Of a DNA stretch of 64,000 nucleotides, positions 25,701 to 55,912 are shown in pieces. The first letter of the stretch is position 1; each line of letters opens with the position of its first letter. The position numbers were made by a program, and so were the translations under genes. The notes under the pieces are model-generated. The model made no database searches, was not told the DNA's origin, and was given only the letters and a program-made list of their open reading frames with translations. Source of the stretch: Syngnathus acus (taxonomy: Eukaryota; Chordata; Actinopteri; Syngnathiformes; Syngnathidae). The stretch covers positions 8,653,412 through 8,717,411 of the forward strand of contig NC_051102.1 in NCBI RefSeq assembly GCF_901709675.1, in the 5' to 3' direction.

Positions 25701-28700
25701 TTGTTTCAAATGTAACAAGGGCTGGAACAGTGGAGAGCTGAGGCGGGCATCCGGGGTGTTTTGGCTCGCCGTTGTGTCACATGCAGGGGCCATGTGAACG
25801 CCGTGCCACACGGACGGACAAGCGAGGGGGAAAGAAAGGAAGTCCTTTCTTTAATGAGGGACACTTGAGAGCGAAGCGGTCCAGATCTGGGTGATGCGAA
25901 AGTTAATGGCAAGCAAGTGCAGCTCTTTCTGCATTTTACGACCGTCCAAATGTAATGGAGCGGACAGGCAAGCCTGACGCTACAGTTGTCTGATTGGCAT
26001 GCAAATACATTCCTTAAATGTCAGATTAAATGCCTTCTCATCATTTTTTTAATCAATGCCAGATAACCTCCCGAATGGAGTCAACAAAAAAGTAGGACAA
26101 GTTATACGACACGCGGGTTGTACTTTGCTCCTTCCTTGGGTTCTTTATCCTGTCATGTTTCCGTTCACACGCCGGCCAATGAGGAAGTGTCATTCCTGTA
26201 TTTCAGCATTCTTTGAAGGAGACGACCTTTGAACCAGGTGATTTGAGAGCGCCAAACCCCTCCCAACTTGTGTCCTAACACGAGGTTTAAAAAGTGTGCA
26301 GACAACACAAAAAAAAGGATTCTGTGAGAATTTGCTCAACAATCCAAGTTGTTAAGCATCGATTTGGGCTTGGGGTGAAAGAATCGGCCTATTATTGGAT
26401 CTTCATCCTGTGGGTGAAAATTGGAATGGCGCATTGACGCACTTGTCTTGCCCAATCGGAATTTTTGGTCGCCCCCCTTTCACGGCGAGCGCTGCAGATG
26501 TTGCGTGGTATTAGGCCGTGCTGCGGCTGATCAAAGCGGCGGCGAGCGAGCCCCCCTGCCGACCTGTCCCTAATCCCCCCCCCCTTCTTGCGTGCAGCCG
26601 AGGAGGGGGGCCGGTGCTTAGCTCAGGGACAATGGGCCTTTAAATGCCTGAAGCACTGAATTACCTGGCGTATGAAAAGTGTGTTTCAAAAAGCTGCTTT
26701 GCCTCTAAAAGTGATGAACCGATTATCAAATGAATCGTCTCGTATTTTAACAATCGTGTTTAGACACACACCTCACTTTGCAACTCCCACAAACTGAGAA
26801 CGGCCAGCGGGGGGGGGCACCATCAGTTCATATCTTTGATCAATATTTTTTTTTTAGGTGACCGCTGATTGTTAGGGATGAAGAGCAAGTTGCAATAGAG
26901 AGATAGGGCGAGATAAATGAAAAGTGTCAGCTGGTGTGCAGGAGGAGGAGATCTAAGGGGCGAAAGCGAGATTGAGGGAGGGGGATCCATCGATCGTGGG
27001 AGCGCGAGGGGAGTAGAGCATGGCGGGTGGGAGGATTTCAGCCAAGGAGACAATCTCCGTTAAACAGAAGAGCGTTCCGCTCCTGGCTCTCGCTGCTACG
27101 AGCGGACGCGCCGCCGCCGCCGTCCTCTGGGTAGACGGAGACGCGTGTACCGCCCATTTTACCGCCCGTGGCTGACGTGTGAAAGGATGAGAAAACGGAT
27201 AAAGACTCAGATGTCAATAAAAACCCAGACCAGTACGGTCAGAACACACAAAATCCACATAGGAAGTCCAGAGCCGAGATCTGAACCCCGCGGCTCCAAA
27301 CTATGAGGCAGAGGTGCTAACCACTACTCCACCGTGCTGCCGCCTACACACACTTTAATTTGGAAAACAAAAAATAAGCGCAGAGAGACACCAGCGTATT
27401 GAGTTTAAGCTCGGGAACGTGTCAAATCTGATTACATAATTACATAATGACTCAGCAATAGCACGCCCATTGGATGTCAGGTGAGGACATGGAGGTCAGC
27501 CTGACAGCCTTTTCTTTTTCTTCGGGTTTCGAAATGTACATCGCAAACCGAAGACAGAACGGCCGTCCGGTCCGGTTCAGTAAAATCCAGTTTCTGTGAC
27601 ACAAATTAGTTTTGAAACGTGCTTCAGAGTGACCATTCATAAAAAGGCTTCTTCTCCTTCAGCCTGGTAACGGAGACGTACGTAATCATGAGCCAAATCT
27701 GCTTCTCCGGGCTTGTGCAAGTCAGAGAGACACAAGAGATGACAGACTGAGTGATTCTCTCCGTTTTAGCAGCGACCGACGAAGCGGGATCTTCATTAAG
27801 CCTTTAAACCCTGCAGAATCCTTGAAGTCATCACGTTAGCAGCCCGCCTCCTCGGAGAAAGCCCGAGGTAAAAAACGGAAGGACGCTTTTAGAGTCATCG
27901 AAGCGCCGTTGTCTTTTTTGAACACGTCTACGAGGAATGGAGACATTAGTAGCCGACTCGCAACTTAATTAATACAAGCGTCGCGAGATATCTAATTACC
28001 ACGGCGCGCGATTATATTTCCATGTTGCCATTTGGCCATATTGATATTGTGTTCATTTGAATTTTAATTACGTCGAACGTCTTAAGGAGACCTATTAGGC
28101 GCGTTCATCACACGCGGCCAAATGCGAGCGCGGGCTGCTCGAGGCAATAAAGCAGAGGCTTAATATTTGCAAACGCGCATCACAGCAACACTGCAATATG
28201 GCTGCCGCTGAAATAGGTTTGGAGGATACCAAATCGCGGGGCAATAAAAAAGGATATCTTTTCAAATGGATGGAACATTCAGGTCAAAGCAATGTAGCCG
28301 TTATCATCGAGGTCTGATCAGATAGCATTTTATGAGCGTCCTGTCACAAACTACTTCCTCTTACCAAGTAGTGTAAAGTACATCGGAACACTCGTCCGTC
28401 AAGCAGCTATAAACAAACGTGGCATGCTTTGACAATGAATTGCAACTGGATGATTTCTACTTGTTCACCGTTGATCGTTCGTTATGCTTGTATCAACAAA
28501 AGACCAAAAAAAGTGCAATTTACAAGCTAACGAGTCCCGTTTGATAGGGCGAGCAGGGTGCAAAAGGCAACAAAGTGCCCCCACATGAGATTGTTTGCAA
28601 ATCCGAGTTGGCTAATGAATCTAAATAATTCAGCGCGCCGCCTTGGCTTGGGAAAGAACTCGAGGTCCCGGGCCTCTTGGGAAACTTGGTGGCAATGTGC

Positions 28701-31700
28701 GTTCGGGCTCACTATGCCATTCCCTTTTCAAACACACACACACATTGTGTTTTGGAAGAGAGCCATCCAGCCAGCGGACAGCTTCATTACTTGCTGAGTA
28801 AAAGAGTGACCTGCACAGTATTCAAACGAAATCCACAGGAAATTGAGATTATTTTAGCCTTCATACGTTTGTGATTTATTTGGTGTGCGGTAACATTTTT
28901 CTGATGTGAAATGCTTCCAAAACTGTATCTCAACAAAGCACCAGATAGCGGCCATTTTCTCTTCCGGATCGCAGGAATGTAAACAGGAAGTGCACAAGTG
29001 AGTAGTACGAGTGTGCGCAAAGGATCCCGCGTCGCTCCGGCAGGCACATAAATAGCCGAGCCGCAAGCCAATTATCCTCCGCGGCGCAGCGAAAACACGT
29101 GCTGTTTGAAAACACGTGCACGATGACAGACTAAGCTCATACGTGCTAAACCGATGACTGCTTTGGTCGTTTACCGGCTTCGACCGCGAACATTAGGCTG
29201 TTTGGAGTCAAACCTATGTACAGTATTCGCTTACTCAAAGTGTGCTATTGCGAGAGACGCCTAGCCTCGGATTGCTTTGCTCCAACAACGAGCCGATTCT
29301 GTCTGGGATTGTACCAGGACCACAAAGCAGTTGACGAAATGATGCTGGATCGAGGAGGCCCGAATTCCTCAGTAGAAGCACACTTGGATTTCGTGGCAGA
29401 GCTTTGAGTCGACTGAGGTTGGATGCCTTTCTCACCATAATTGCCGTCAAGTATGCGAAGTTGGAACAGTACCGAAAGCATGCGCCAGTTGAATGGGTCT
29501 TCGCGTGACCTGAATTTGATTTCTGTCTTTACACCTGAGTTCTAATAATGCAGTCGGGGTGGGGTGCAAGGCACTACAAGAGGCTCCCTGTGCGGGCCCG
29601 CTCTGAGCGGATCACTCGTCAGCCTGCCAAAGAGGACAGCGGCTCTTTGATCCGAGGCGGCCCCGCTGTACATGCACATGTTTGGGTGTTTGGACAGAGC
29701 AAAAATGAGCTCCCTCCTCTGGTCACACGGCAAAAGCTTGACCTGACCCTTCCACGTTGAAGGTCAACCTGTCCTTTGGCGAGGCCCGATGTGTCCAATT
29801 TTATGCATCAAGCAAAGTTGGATCCAGTCGGGTGGGGGGGGGGGGGGGGGGCACAATGCTTTTATTGAGCCACATAGCAATCACACAATAGATACTACAC
29901 TTCCTGTATCAAAAGGTCTGCGCAGACAAGGAAGCCTTCAGTGCGGCCGAGGACTACAGTGGCGGCAGCTGCGCCAGAGAGTCGCCCAGAAAGTCAGCTG
30001 AGGCTGTCTGTCTCCACTATCGGGCCTGAACCAAGCCAGCTCAACATGTGGAAGAATGGCATGACTACCCCCCCCCCCCCCCACACACACACACACACAC
30101 ACCCTCTCTGCACTTCCTCCGCAGTAAACGTGCTTGACATTCTCAAGAAGCCGGCGTACATTCCGCACGTGCTGTTGACGGCGCAACATGTGAAAGAGCG
30201 CGGCAGATGTCACGGTGGGGGTGGTGGCGGGCATCGAGCGACGGTCCCGGTTCAGACGAGACGCCCCGTCTGAGGCACCTATCCAAGTGCTATTCGGTGT
30301 CCCTCTGTGCGAGGCTGAATGAGCATTAAGGCCTTGTGCGCACGGCACCGTCGCCTTGGTTGGAGCTGAGGGAAAGGGAAGGGGAGGGGTTGCTTAAGTG
30401 AGTTACTCAGGTGACCGAGGTTAAGCCGTCTCACATGGGACGTGGCGGCGTCGCCCTCAGAACTTGTTTTTTTTCCCCCCCAGAAGAGCGAGAACAGGAG
30501 CGCTTGTGGCCATTGACAATGTCACGTTTGAGGACCGCCGCTTCAGAAAAGGAACCTCGAGAGCCTTACACGAGTAGTCCCTCCCCATCATGTCTCAGCG
30601 TCCCCCTTTTCACATCCCAAAGCAACAGCGTTGCATTGGAAAGGCTTTCCGAGCCGCGCCACAGCACGTTAACCCGGCTTGGCAGGAAGTTGTGACAGTT
30701 GCGCCGCTGCAGGCCGGTAGTACAGGCAGGCCCGGCGTAGCATCTCAATGACCACACAGTCCACACAGGGAGTTTTAGAGTGTCCCGGCCACGCTGCTCC
30801 CCGGCTCTGCTCTCCATCCGACCACAAAGGCATTCAGCCTTTTCACGGGGCGGGGGGGGGACCATAATGGGGCGAAAAGCTGGAACAGGGCCCCCGTGTC
30901 GGAGCGCCATAAGTTGTGGCGGCGGCTTTGTGGTGATGTCATGCGTGGCCATGGGAGCGCAGTGTGCGGCTGCGGTCTGACAAAAGGCGCCCGAGGCCCG
31001 GAAGAAGCAACACAAACAACAATAACGACAAGAGATATTTCAAAGAGGCCCGAGTTCAACTGCAAAACTTTGCCCAGCTATTCTGCTTGGATTTGAAGGG
31101 ACGCTCGCAACAAGCCAGCCTAGCACGAGGACCGGATGCACAAGGATGCAACAGTCCAGTTCGCGGGCTTGGGAACCACCAAGGAGCGTCGAACATCAGC
31201 CAAAAATACGTTTTGTAGCCTTACCGTTGACAGCAGTTGCACACATTTAACACTGGTTTGAATAATTATGAAACATAAATCTATAAATCAAACATGGATA
31301 TGTTAAATAGGACAGACATTCAACAGACACATTAAGTGCTTGTAACTTTAGTAATTAGGTGTATTGCGCCACGCAATGCATTCTGGCAACCTAAAACGGA
31401 ACTTTTTTTTTCATACACTCTACATATTTACAGTTGGCCTTTCACCTTTACCTCTCATCTGTCAACATGGGAAAGACGGCAGCATCGTTAAGGCTCGCAA
31501 CAACATTCAACAAATGAAAATGAACATACCTGCGTAGAAGCGCAGCAGGGAGCCCATTTCTGTGTTAAGGCCTTCCTCTTGAACTCTCCAAGGGTCCTTA
31601 AATCCAAGCTTAAAGAGAAAGTCAGTCTGGATCTGCAGGGGCCTCTCATCTGGGCTAAGCCTCCTGACTGCTTCGCCGTGCAGCTGAACATACAGCGTGG

Positions 31701-33054
31701 GGCTGGACTCCTCTGAGGAGCCTCCTCCGTGGCCAGGGGTCAGGGCCGATTTGCCGGCGTTGCGGCCCGGGTCCTGGATGTCAGGCGTGTTACCTGCTGA
31801 GCTGTCTCGGGAAAAGGAGCCGGCACTGCTGCTCGCGGGCAGGCCGTCGGCCATGTCGCTAAGGCAGACGTTGCCGCGCTGCTTGTAGCCGACACCGTTG
31901 GAGATGGGATCCAGGCCGGCGCCGGATGTGGGGCAGTCCAGCTCCAACTCATCCGAAGAGCTGCCGTACATGTCAAGGCCCTCCGTGGCGCTGTCGAACG
32001 ACGGGCTGAGGATGGACGCGTCCGTGCCGAGGATCATGTCGTCGCTCAGGGAGTCCCTGTGCTCGCTGAGCCGGGCCCCGGAGCTCAGGTCGTCGAAAGC
32101 GCTGCTTTCCACATCGGAGCCAGAATTGAGGCCGTAGCTGTCGGTCCCATTCCTGTGCTCTGAGTCATCGTCGTTAGGGGTATCCATATTGGAGTTCAAG
32201 TTCAAGTCTGACAGGGACCCTGTTATGTTGTCTTGGGACTCTGACTCAGGGCTGAAAAGTTTTCCATCCTGTTGCCTCTCATCTGCATTGGTCATAAGCA
32301 GCAGTCTCATCTTGTCACCGGGGCGCCCCCCTAAATCGGACGCTTGCAGGCCAGGCAAGTGGTCGTATTCGATACCGGGGTCTTCGTTGACCTTGCACAG
32401 ATTGTAGTTATACTCGTACTCGACGCTGCAATTGCCGTTTTGGTCCATCTTGGGGTTGTCTTTGCTTAAAATGCGCATGACAGAGGTGGACTTGCCGCAG
32501 AGTTTGCTGAGGCGGCTCGCAACCTCGCCGGCGGTGGTGTCCGCGGTGCAGAGGACCGGCCTGGGAGACGCGGACGTCAATCTGTCGTAGACGTGGATGG
32601 CGCCTCGGTGGAGGTCGGCTCTCACCCACTCGCGGTCGGCGGGCTGCAGCTGCATGTTTTGCCGGTGCTTGAGCAGCGTCTTGCGGTCCAGACTCCGGGT
32701 GTGCAGAGAAGCAGACGACAGGGCCGAGCTCATTTTGGAACCACCGCAGCCGGCCGTGACAGCCGAGGAGGAGGCGGCGGCGGCGGCGTTGCAGGACGCG
32801 GCTGTGGCGGCGCTGAGGTTCCGCTTTAAGCGCCTGCGTTTCAGCAGCAGGGAGCCGGTGTTACTGGATAAGCCTCGACCGTTCAACGCCGCAATTCGGC
32901 TCGCATGGGGAACACCGTTGCCGTTCTTTGCGTCTATGGGGGAGGGAGCTAGGTGTCCGCCGCCGTCCGTTGGAGTCCGCCGGCTGCTGGACACTCCGCT
33001 GGGCTTCTTCGCTAACTTGCATCCATCGTCAGCTGCAGCCTGCTCACTCTCCAT
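6502..33054 (-). CDS. phlpp1: PH domain and leucine-rich repeat protein phosphatase 1
   Basis: PP2C-type Ser/Thr phosphatase; the family dephosphorylates the AKT hydrophobic motif and PKC. Coding exons in transcript order: 33054-31530, 17247-17051, 16675-16550, 15546-15398, 13365-13219, 12119-11892, 11364-11162, 11017-10957, 10684-10589, 10423-10268, 10197-9997, 9933-9771, 9670-9540, 9176-9063, 8810-8616, 8238-8010, 7821-6502 (5241 nt, 1746 aa; human about 1717). Seen: a Ser/Ala-rich N-terminus; a Ras-association-like region at about 150-250 ([15 protein letters not shown]); a PH domain at about 495-616; leucine-rich repeats at about 620-1135; a PP2C domain at about 1150-1405 ([31 protein letters not shown]); and a low-complexity tail rich in Gln, His and Pro. 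The final DTPL is the PDZ ligand typical of PHLPP1 (PHLPP2 ends DTAL). Phases agree across all 16 junctions. The donor of exon 15 (GTCCAT) is weak but required by frame. Confidence 0.94.
8397..8414 (+). promoter_or_regulatory. CTCF-like motif (weak) in phlpp1 intron 15
   Basis: CTCCTCTAGATGGCACTG resembles the CTCF core CC-N3-AG-(A/G)-TGGCA. It matches by eye only; occupancy is unknown. Confidence 0.25.
10335..10350 (+). promoter_or_regulatory. CTCF consensus-like site inside phlpp1 exon 10
   Basis: CCAGCAGGGGGCGCTC is very close to the vertebrate CTCF core. It lies within coding sequence (10268-10423, minus strand), where it encodes part of a leucine-rich repeat (ERPLLE). The match may simply reflect codon constraint. 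Confidence 0.45.
12196..12210 (+). promoter_or_regulatory. CTCF-like motif in phlpp1 intron 5
   Basis: CCAGCAGGTGGCGTC matches the CTCF core well and lies about 77 bp upstream (in transcript sense) of phlpp1 exon 6. It is non-coding, so codon constraint cannot explain it. Confidence 0.45.
13366..15397. other. phlpp1 intron 4, microsatellite-rich
   Basis: Holds CA tracts at about 13607-13624 and 14465-14482, the long GT array at 13705-13786, and an AAATA-type run at about 14090-14110. No exon-like segment is seen. The several open frames that read through these tracts are repeat translations. Confidence 0.7.
13705..13786. repeat. (GT)n microsatellite, about 80 bp
   Basis: Almost uninterrupted GT dinucleotides, ending in GC-GC-GTGT. 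It lies in phlpp1 intron 4 and is expected to be polymorphic and able to adopt Z-DNA. It produces spurious Cys/Val and His/Thr open frames on both strands. Confidence 0.95.
15905..16114 (-). other. Unidentified coding-like segment in phlpp1 intron 3
   Basis: The minus strand is open here with a protein-like composition (motifs [15 protein letters not shown] and [19 protein letters not shown]). It has the alternating helix pattern of a solenoid protein and little low-complexity sequence until its AT-rich end. It does not belong to PHLPP1: the exons on either side already join in phase, and PHLPP1 has no such segment between the PH domain and the repeats. No clean splice donor follows it. It may be an exon relic of another gene, a retrocopy fragment, or chance. 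I do not recognise the family. Confidence 0.25.
17589..17720 (+). repeat. Probable dispersed-repeat fragment (CCATCCATCC tail type)
   Basis: TTTTCCATCCATCCATTTTG followed by GGGCTGCAGCCAATCCCAAA resembles the widespread teleost sequence that joins a CCATCCATCC run to 'gctggagcctatcccagctg'. The match is partial and diverged. Confidence 0.4.
19580..19675 (+). repeat. Degenerate copy of a common teleost dispersed repeat
   Basis: Contains the pattern GCTGCCTCACAGTTCTGAGG, then a diverged GTGGAGTTT and GTGCGGGTTTTTTCC. These are recognisable pieces of a dispersed element found all over fish genomes (usual form: tctgcctcacagttctgagg, then tgtggagtttgcatgtt). The copy is old and truncated and has no coding capacity. 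Confidence 0.55.
27250..27343 (-). repeat. Second degenerate copy of the same dispersed repeat
   Basis: Read on the minus strand it gives CGGTGGAGTAGTGGTTAGCA, then CTCTGCCTCATAGTTTGGAG and a diverged tail. This is the classic 'gtggttagcacctctgcctca' head of the same teleost element seen at 19580-19675, in the opposite orientation. Both copies lie in phlpp1 intron 1. Confidence 0.6.
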
Positions 33055-33600
33055 CGTTGCCAGTGAGAAGTCCCCCGCTCGGAATAAATAAAGGTGCGCA
33101 CTTGGTTCGGCCGAGCGCGTCTACATTTGAAAGCCCGAGTACGTTCCCACCGTGGTGAATACCCGCCAAACGGGCGGCGGCGGCGTCGGTCACTTGTTCC
33201 ACTAGTAGTCATTCACTCCTCGCCTTTTCTTTCCCCTGTCGCCGTCTCCTCCGTCGCTCCGAGGGAACATTTTACCGATTCAAGTCGATGGAAAAGAGGT
33301 GGCAGGGCGCGCAGGGACATTTCAGGGCGGAGACGTGACTGCGCGTCCCGCTTGGACCAAAATACTCTGCTCGAATATGCAATGAACGTCGGCCGACCTC
33401 CTACGCAAATACCGCCTGATGGATATTCATGAGGAGGAGTCAAGATGGCGTTGCCACACAACAACAAGGCGGTGCATCCTGGGATGTGCGTTGTACCGGC
33501 TCGCGTCCCTCTTGGAACAGGGCTGGGAGGAAAGGCTTGAGAACTACATCTCCCATTTTCTCAGCTCTGGGCCATGTGAGGCGGCTAAGGAAGGGAAAGC
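33055..33600 (-). promoter_or_regulatory. phlpp1: phlpp1 5' region and candidate promoter
   Basis: CpG-rich DNA directly upstream of the phlpp1 ATG, continuous with the GC-rich first exon, as expected for a CpG-island promoter. A YY1-like CAAGATGGCG lies at 33441-33450 and a ZNF143/SBS-like AACTACATCTCCCA at 33542-33555. No TATA box is evident. The transcription start is not determined. Confidence 0.4.
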
Positions 33601-35855
33601 TTCACTGGATGTTAACCGTTGGTTTAGCTTAGTTCCGTGGAGCGACGTATTTTCTCAACTACTTCAGTGATGTTGAAGAGACGACGGTCCTACTGTGGTA
33701 CCCGCTGATAAAGTTGTCAAATCCGCAGCGAAAGAAAGCTTGGTGGCGTTTCTGTCAAGTGTCCAAGCGGATAAAGTTGCCACCGGGACGCCATTTCACG
33801 TGAGCGGCTCCTGTCGATAACAAGGCGTTTCCCGCCCTCTGGAGGACTAAAAGCGAATTTATATTCGTATCCGCGGGCCACAGCGACCCCGCAGGTGAGG
33901 AGGGCATACTGAAAACAACCGTTTTTTAAACAAATTTGAAATTCGAGGTCAGGGAAAGTTGTAGCAAGCAATATTGAGATACAGCTACTGTTTGAGTAAA
34001 AGAAGAATGCTTGGAATATCTGTCATTTGTGACACAAAAATAGTGTATGATATGCAAAAACGAAAATTTCCATTTAGCAAGCAATATGAAGATGTAAAAC
34101 GACGTGGCAGGCTTTGGCAGGCCCCCAAGATTTGACTTCATATTTGTGTGAGTTTGTCTGCAGTGGTGTAGACTCTAGTGGATAATCGCTCCCGATAATC
34201 TTTAATAATTGGGGGATTGCTCACTTTGATTGCAAGGGATGGAAAACCCGATCTCATACCTGCTAAAAATCAAAAACTATGGCGGAATTGGTTATCGCTA
34301 CAATAAAAAACATACAGTAGAAATGCATTCAGAAATGGGATTTTAATTTGCAATATGTATCTTTTACATGGCATTCTGTATTCCAAAAGGGTTGGCCGAG
34401 GGAGTGGAATAACACTTTGAAATGTATTGAGCGTCTCCAATTTCCATATGAGAAGGAAAAAGTTATTGCGGAGTTCATTTTCCTTCCTTTTTTTGTTTTG
34501 AATATCAGTGAGGCTAGTAGACCGGCAAAACTCTTTTACAAAGTGAACTGACCTGTGCTCCAAATGAATACAACACCCATGCAAACCACACAGCTTGAAA
34601 TTAATCTCCAAGGGAGAAGACATACTATATTTCCCACACCTGACATACAATTCACATCTTAATTCAATGTATTACAGAAAAAAAACATGGAGTGCCCACA
34701 AAGCTTTAGTGGCAGTGCAAATGACTTGAATGAGGAAGTTTAAAAATCAGTCCATTAAAATGCACTTATTGTCCAGAATTGTGGCTATGTTCAATTTGTA
34801 CTGAGGCAGATATCGAATTGGCTCAGTGGAGATGACAGCAGGAAACTTCATCCTGGCACACAACGCTGTCGAAAATAATAATGCATAAACTGCATAAGCA
34901 CTGTTTAAAAAAAAAAAAAAAAAAGACAGTGGCATATTGTTCAACCCTTTATGAGAAAAGGCTATTGCTTGTAAAAAGAAAGCATACAATAAAATGCAGG
35001 TTATGAGGGATAAATACTAATATAAAAAAAAAAAAGACAAAAAACACTGCAATTAGTCTTGCTCTTGGTATTATGTCAAAATACTTCCACCCAAAGACCA
35101 GCGACATCTACATTTAAGCCTCGATCTCCCCCCAAAAATATTTAAAAAATGAAATATAAAACATATGCACATCGGTCAGATGCATTTTTTTTTTTTTTTT
35201 ACATAAAATGTACACAATTCTGACACGAGTGAATGAAATATAATTTGTGACTTGATCAATATAAACAAAATGTACATTTGGAGAGAGCAACCCCCCCCGG
35301 ATTCACAGTTAGCGACTTGGATGACAACAGTGTCGGTACAGTACAGGACATGGGAAGAACAGAACTGTAGAGGACGCTATAGCGTTGCAACCAAATCAAA
35401 TACTGTATTGCACAAAGTGACATGACTTTCTCCCCGCCAATGCGGTGGAAGATGGATGGCCCCCCCTTGTGGCAACGCTGCATCCTCCTGCACAGTTCAG
35501 GAGCATGGTGGGGGGGACATCATCATCAAGATGAAGCATTGTGACAAGTCTGCCGGTGACTAATGTTCTGTCTCCGCCTGAAGCCAGTAAACGGACAGCT
35601 GAGCGCCTACCTGAGAGCTCAGCGTGGCGACGTTTCAGTGAGCTAATTCCACAAAACGGGTTGGCTGAAGTGACTGACGTGCTACTACAGCGGGTGGTGG
35701 CCTAACTGGTTGGTGGGTGTCGTACCGACGGGATTGTCTAGAAGGGGGGGGCAAAAAGGCATTGAGAAGACCTTATCAAAGAAAACGGGCACCGTTTGAC
35801 TGTCCAGCACTTAAGGTTCTACCCCTGCAGCACTGCTTGACGCAGTGATGGTCAA
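33601..35855. other. Spacer holding the phactr1 3' UTR
   Basis: Non-coding, AT-rich and with poly-A/T runs. The part next to 35855 should be the phactr1 3' UTR. Minus-strand ATTAAA candidates lie at 34342-34347 and 34201-34206, so the UTR may be about 1.5 kb, but the end is uncertain. No further gene is seen between phactr1 and phlpp1. Confidence 0.5.
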
Positions 35856-54170
<18,315 letters not shown>

Positions 54171-54301
54171 CAACCCGAGCCAGGGCCCACCGATAATTGC
54201 TCGCCGACTGGGGCGAGCTTCACAGCTTCACCACAGTGGCGGCCACGCTGGGATGAAGATGTCGATGAAGAAGAGGAGGAGGAGGAGGAGGGAGTTGGAG
54301 G

Positions 54302-54362
54302 GGAGCGAGCTAGAGAGAGAGAGCGAGAGAGAGAGAGCGAGAGAGAGAGAGAGAGAGAGAAT
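54302..54362. repeat. GA-rich purine tract
   Basis: A GAGA-rich plus strand lies directly beside the ATAG array and upstream of phactr1 exon 1a. Such tracts in fish promoters can be GAGA-type or simple mutational repeats. Confidence 0.8.
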
Positions 54363-54364
54363 TC

Positions 54365-54473
<109 letters not shown>

Positions 54474-55659
54474 ATAGTCCACTATATTTATATAATCTTC
54501 CTTCAAGAAGCAGCACCATCACTATTTAGTTATAATAAGAACACATATACTAATAAAACATATGCAAACATCTTAAACATAAAATCTGTGGAATGAAAAA
54601 AGCAACAAAAAAGCTATATTAAAAAAATACAAAAACGTATGTTTTGGGGGTAAATTGGTCAACTTGAATACAGTGTTTTTATTAATTTGTAAAAAAAAAA
54701 AAAATCCCAGCAGAGGTCACTCGCTCCTCCCTTACGACTTTTAAAAGCGGCACGACACTTGGATGAGATTTACGACTATTAATTGTGGCCAGCAGAGTTG
54801 AACTGGATCAAGCACGGTCGTTTGCCAAAGAACTACAAAATAAAGGTAACTGCGTCGCGAACATATGAGCAATTAAAAGTCTTATTAGTGTCCACGACCA
54901 CCACTCGTTTCTAAAGTGGGCTTTACGACACTCGGGTTAAGATTTACGTTAGTTATTTGTGGCAGGCAAGAAAAGTAAACAAGCCATCCCTTGAGGTCGC
55001 TTTTCGAGTTCGTTGACACCAAAGAGCTACAAAATAGAAGTAAGTGAATATATAACCAACGAAGAATCTTTTAACTTTCCATTATGGTGAAACAATTCCT
55101 TTAAACAACACGTTTTAAAAAGTTCCTGTTTGCACGGACACAAAAGTAGTAAATAAGGTAACTTCTCGGGAAGTTTCTAAATTCTAAACTAAATTCTTTA
55201 TATTAACATAATCGGAAACTCTATTTGTATCAAATATGTCGGTCAACATTTTCTCCAAGGAACTCGTTTTAATCAGTTCCTTTTTATACAGCGAGCATTT
55301 GCCCGACCGTCGCACATCAACACATCGCGAGATTTCAACGGCAGGCAAACAAATACAATAATCTCATTTATTCTCGCTCGATGTTAGTTTTTCCTTTGAA
55401 AGTCATTGCAACGCCAACATTAATAAAAACTACAGTCCGTGAATCTGGAAGCCATTCTTGCATTTGCCGAATTTTAGATTTCAGAGTTGATATGACAAGC
55501 CAAGTTGTTTAATCTTGTAAAACCTGTTCGGACACAATTTAGGGAGTGTTTGCTCTTCTGCACCCATAAAGCAACATGGTAGTTATTGTGAAAACTGAAA
55601 TCACATCGCAGTCCAAAATATTAACCCATCAGATTGGGTTAATAGTCCTATTCATATGC

Positions 55660-55662
55660 TAT

Positions 55663-55741
<79 letters not shown>
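55660..55741. repeat. Compound (TTTA)n(CTTA)n microsatellite
   Basis: About ten TTTA units (55660-55700) change to about ten CTTA units (55701-55741). A single T-to-C change spread by slippage explains the switch. Lies in the presumed 5' intron of sirt5. Confidence 0.95.
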
Positions 55742-55742
<1 letters not shown>

Positions 55743-55912
55743 CACAGTTCATATTTATGCAAACCTGCAACAACTATACTTTTCCTTCAACAACTATACT
55801 TTTTTGGTGAATGCTAAGGGCATTATTATTATTGTCCTCTGCCCTTATTTGACTCTTGAATCTGTATAAAGTATAATGTACTATTTTCTTTTTGACCTCT
55901 ATTTCAGTGACA

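Larger units (their letters stand above)
17248..31529. other. phlpp1 intron 1 (14.3 kb)
   Basis: This large first intron separates the long N-terminal exon from the PH-domain exons. It contains degenerate dispersed repeats (about 17589-17720, 19580-19675, 27250-27343), GT/CA tracts (19345-19369, 19424-19440, 23478-23493, 30082-30102), and G or C runs (22788-22806, 23039-23054, 24691-24703, 25325-25338, 29834-29851, 30067-30082). No exon with matching phase or conserved protein motif was found. Several homeodomain-type ATTA-rich stretches (for example 21170-21460 and 27960-28230) could be conserved non-coding elements, but that needs alignment. Confidence 0.75.

Noticed and set aside
54171-54173. 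Start codon one triplet upstream of phactr1 exon 1a ATG
   Set aside because: That triplet is TTG; the ATG at 54170-54168 gives MATTPDSTDRR, which matches the family N-terminus.
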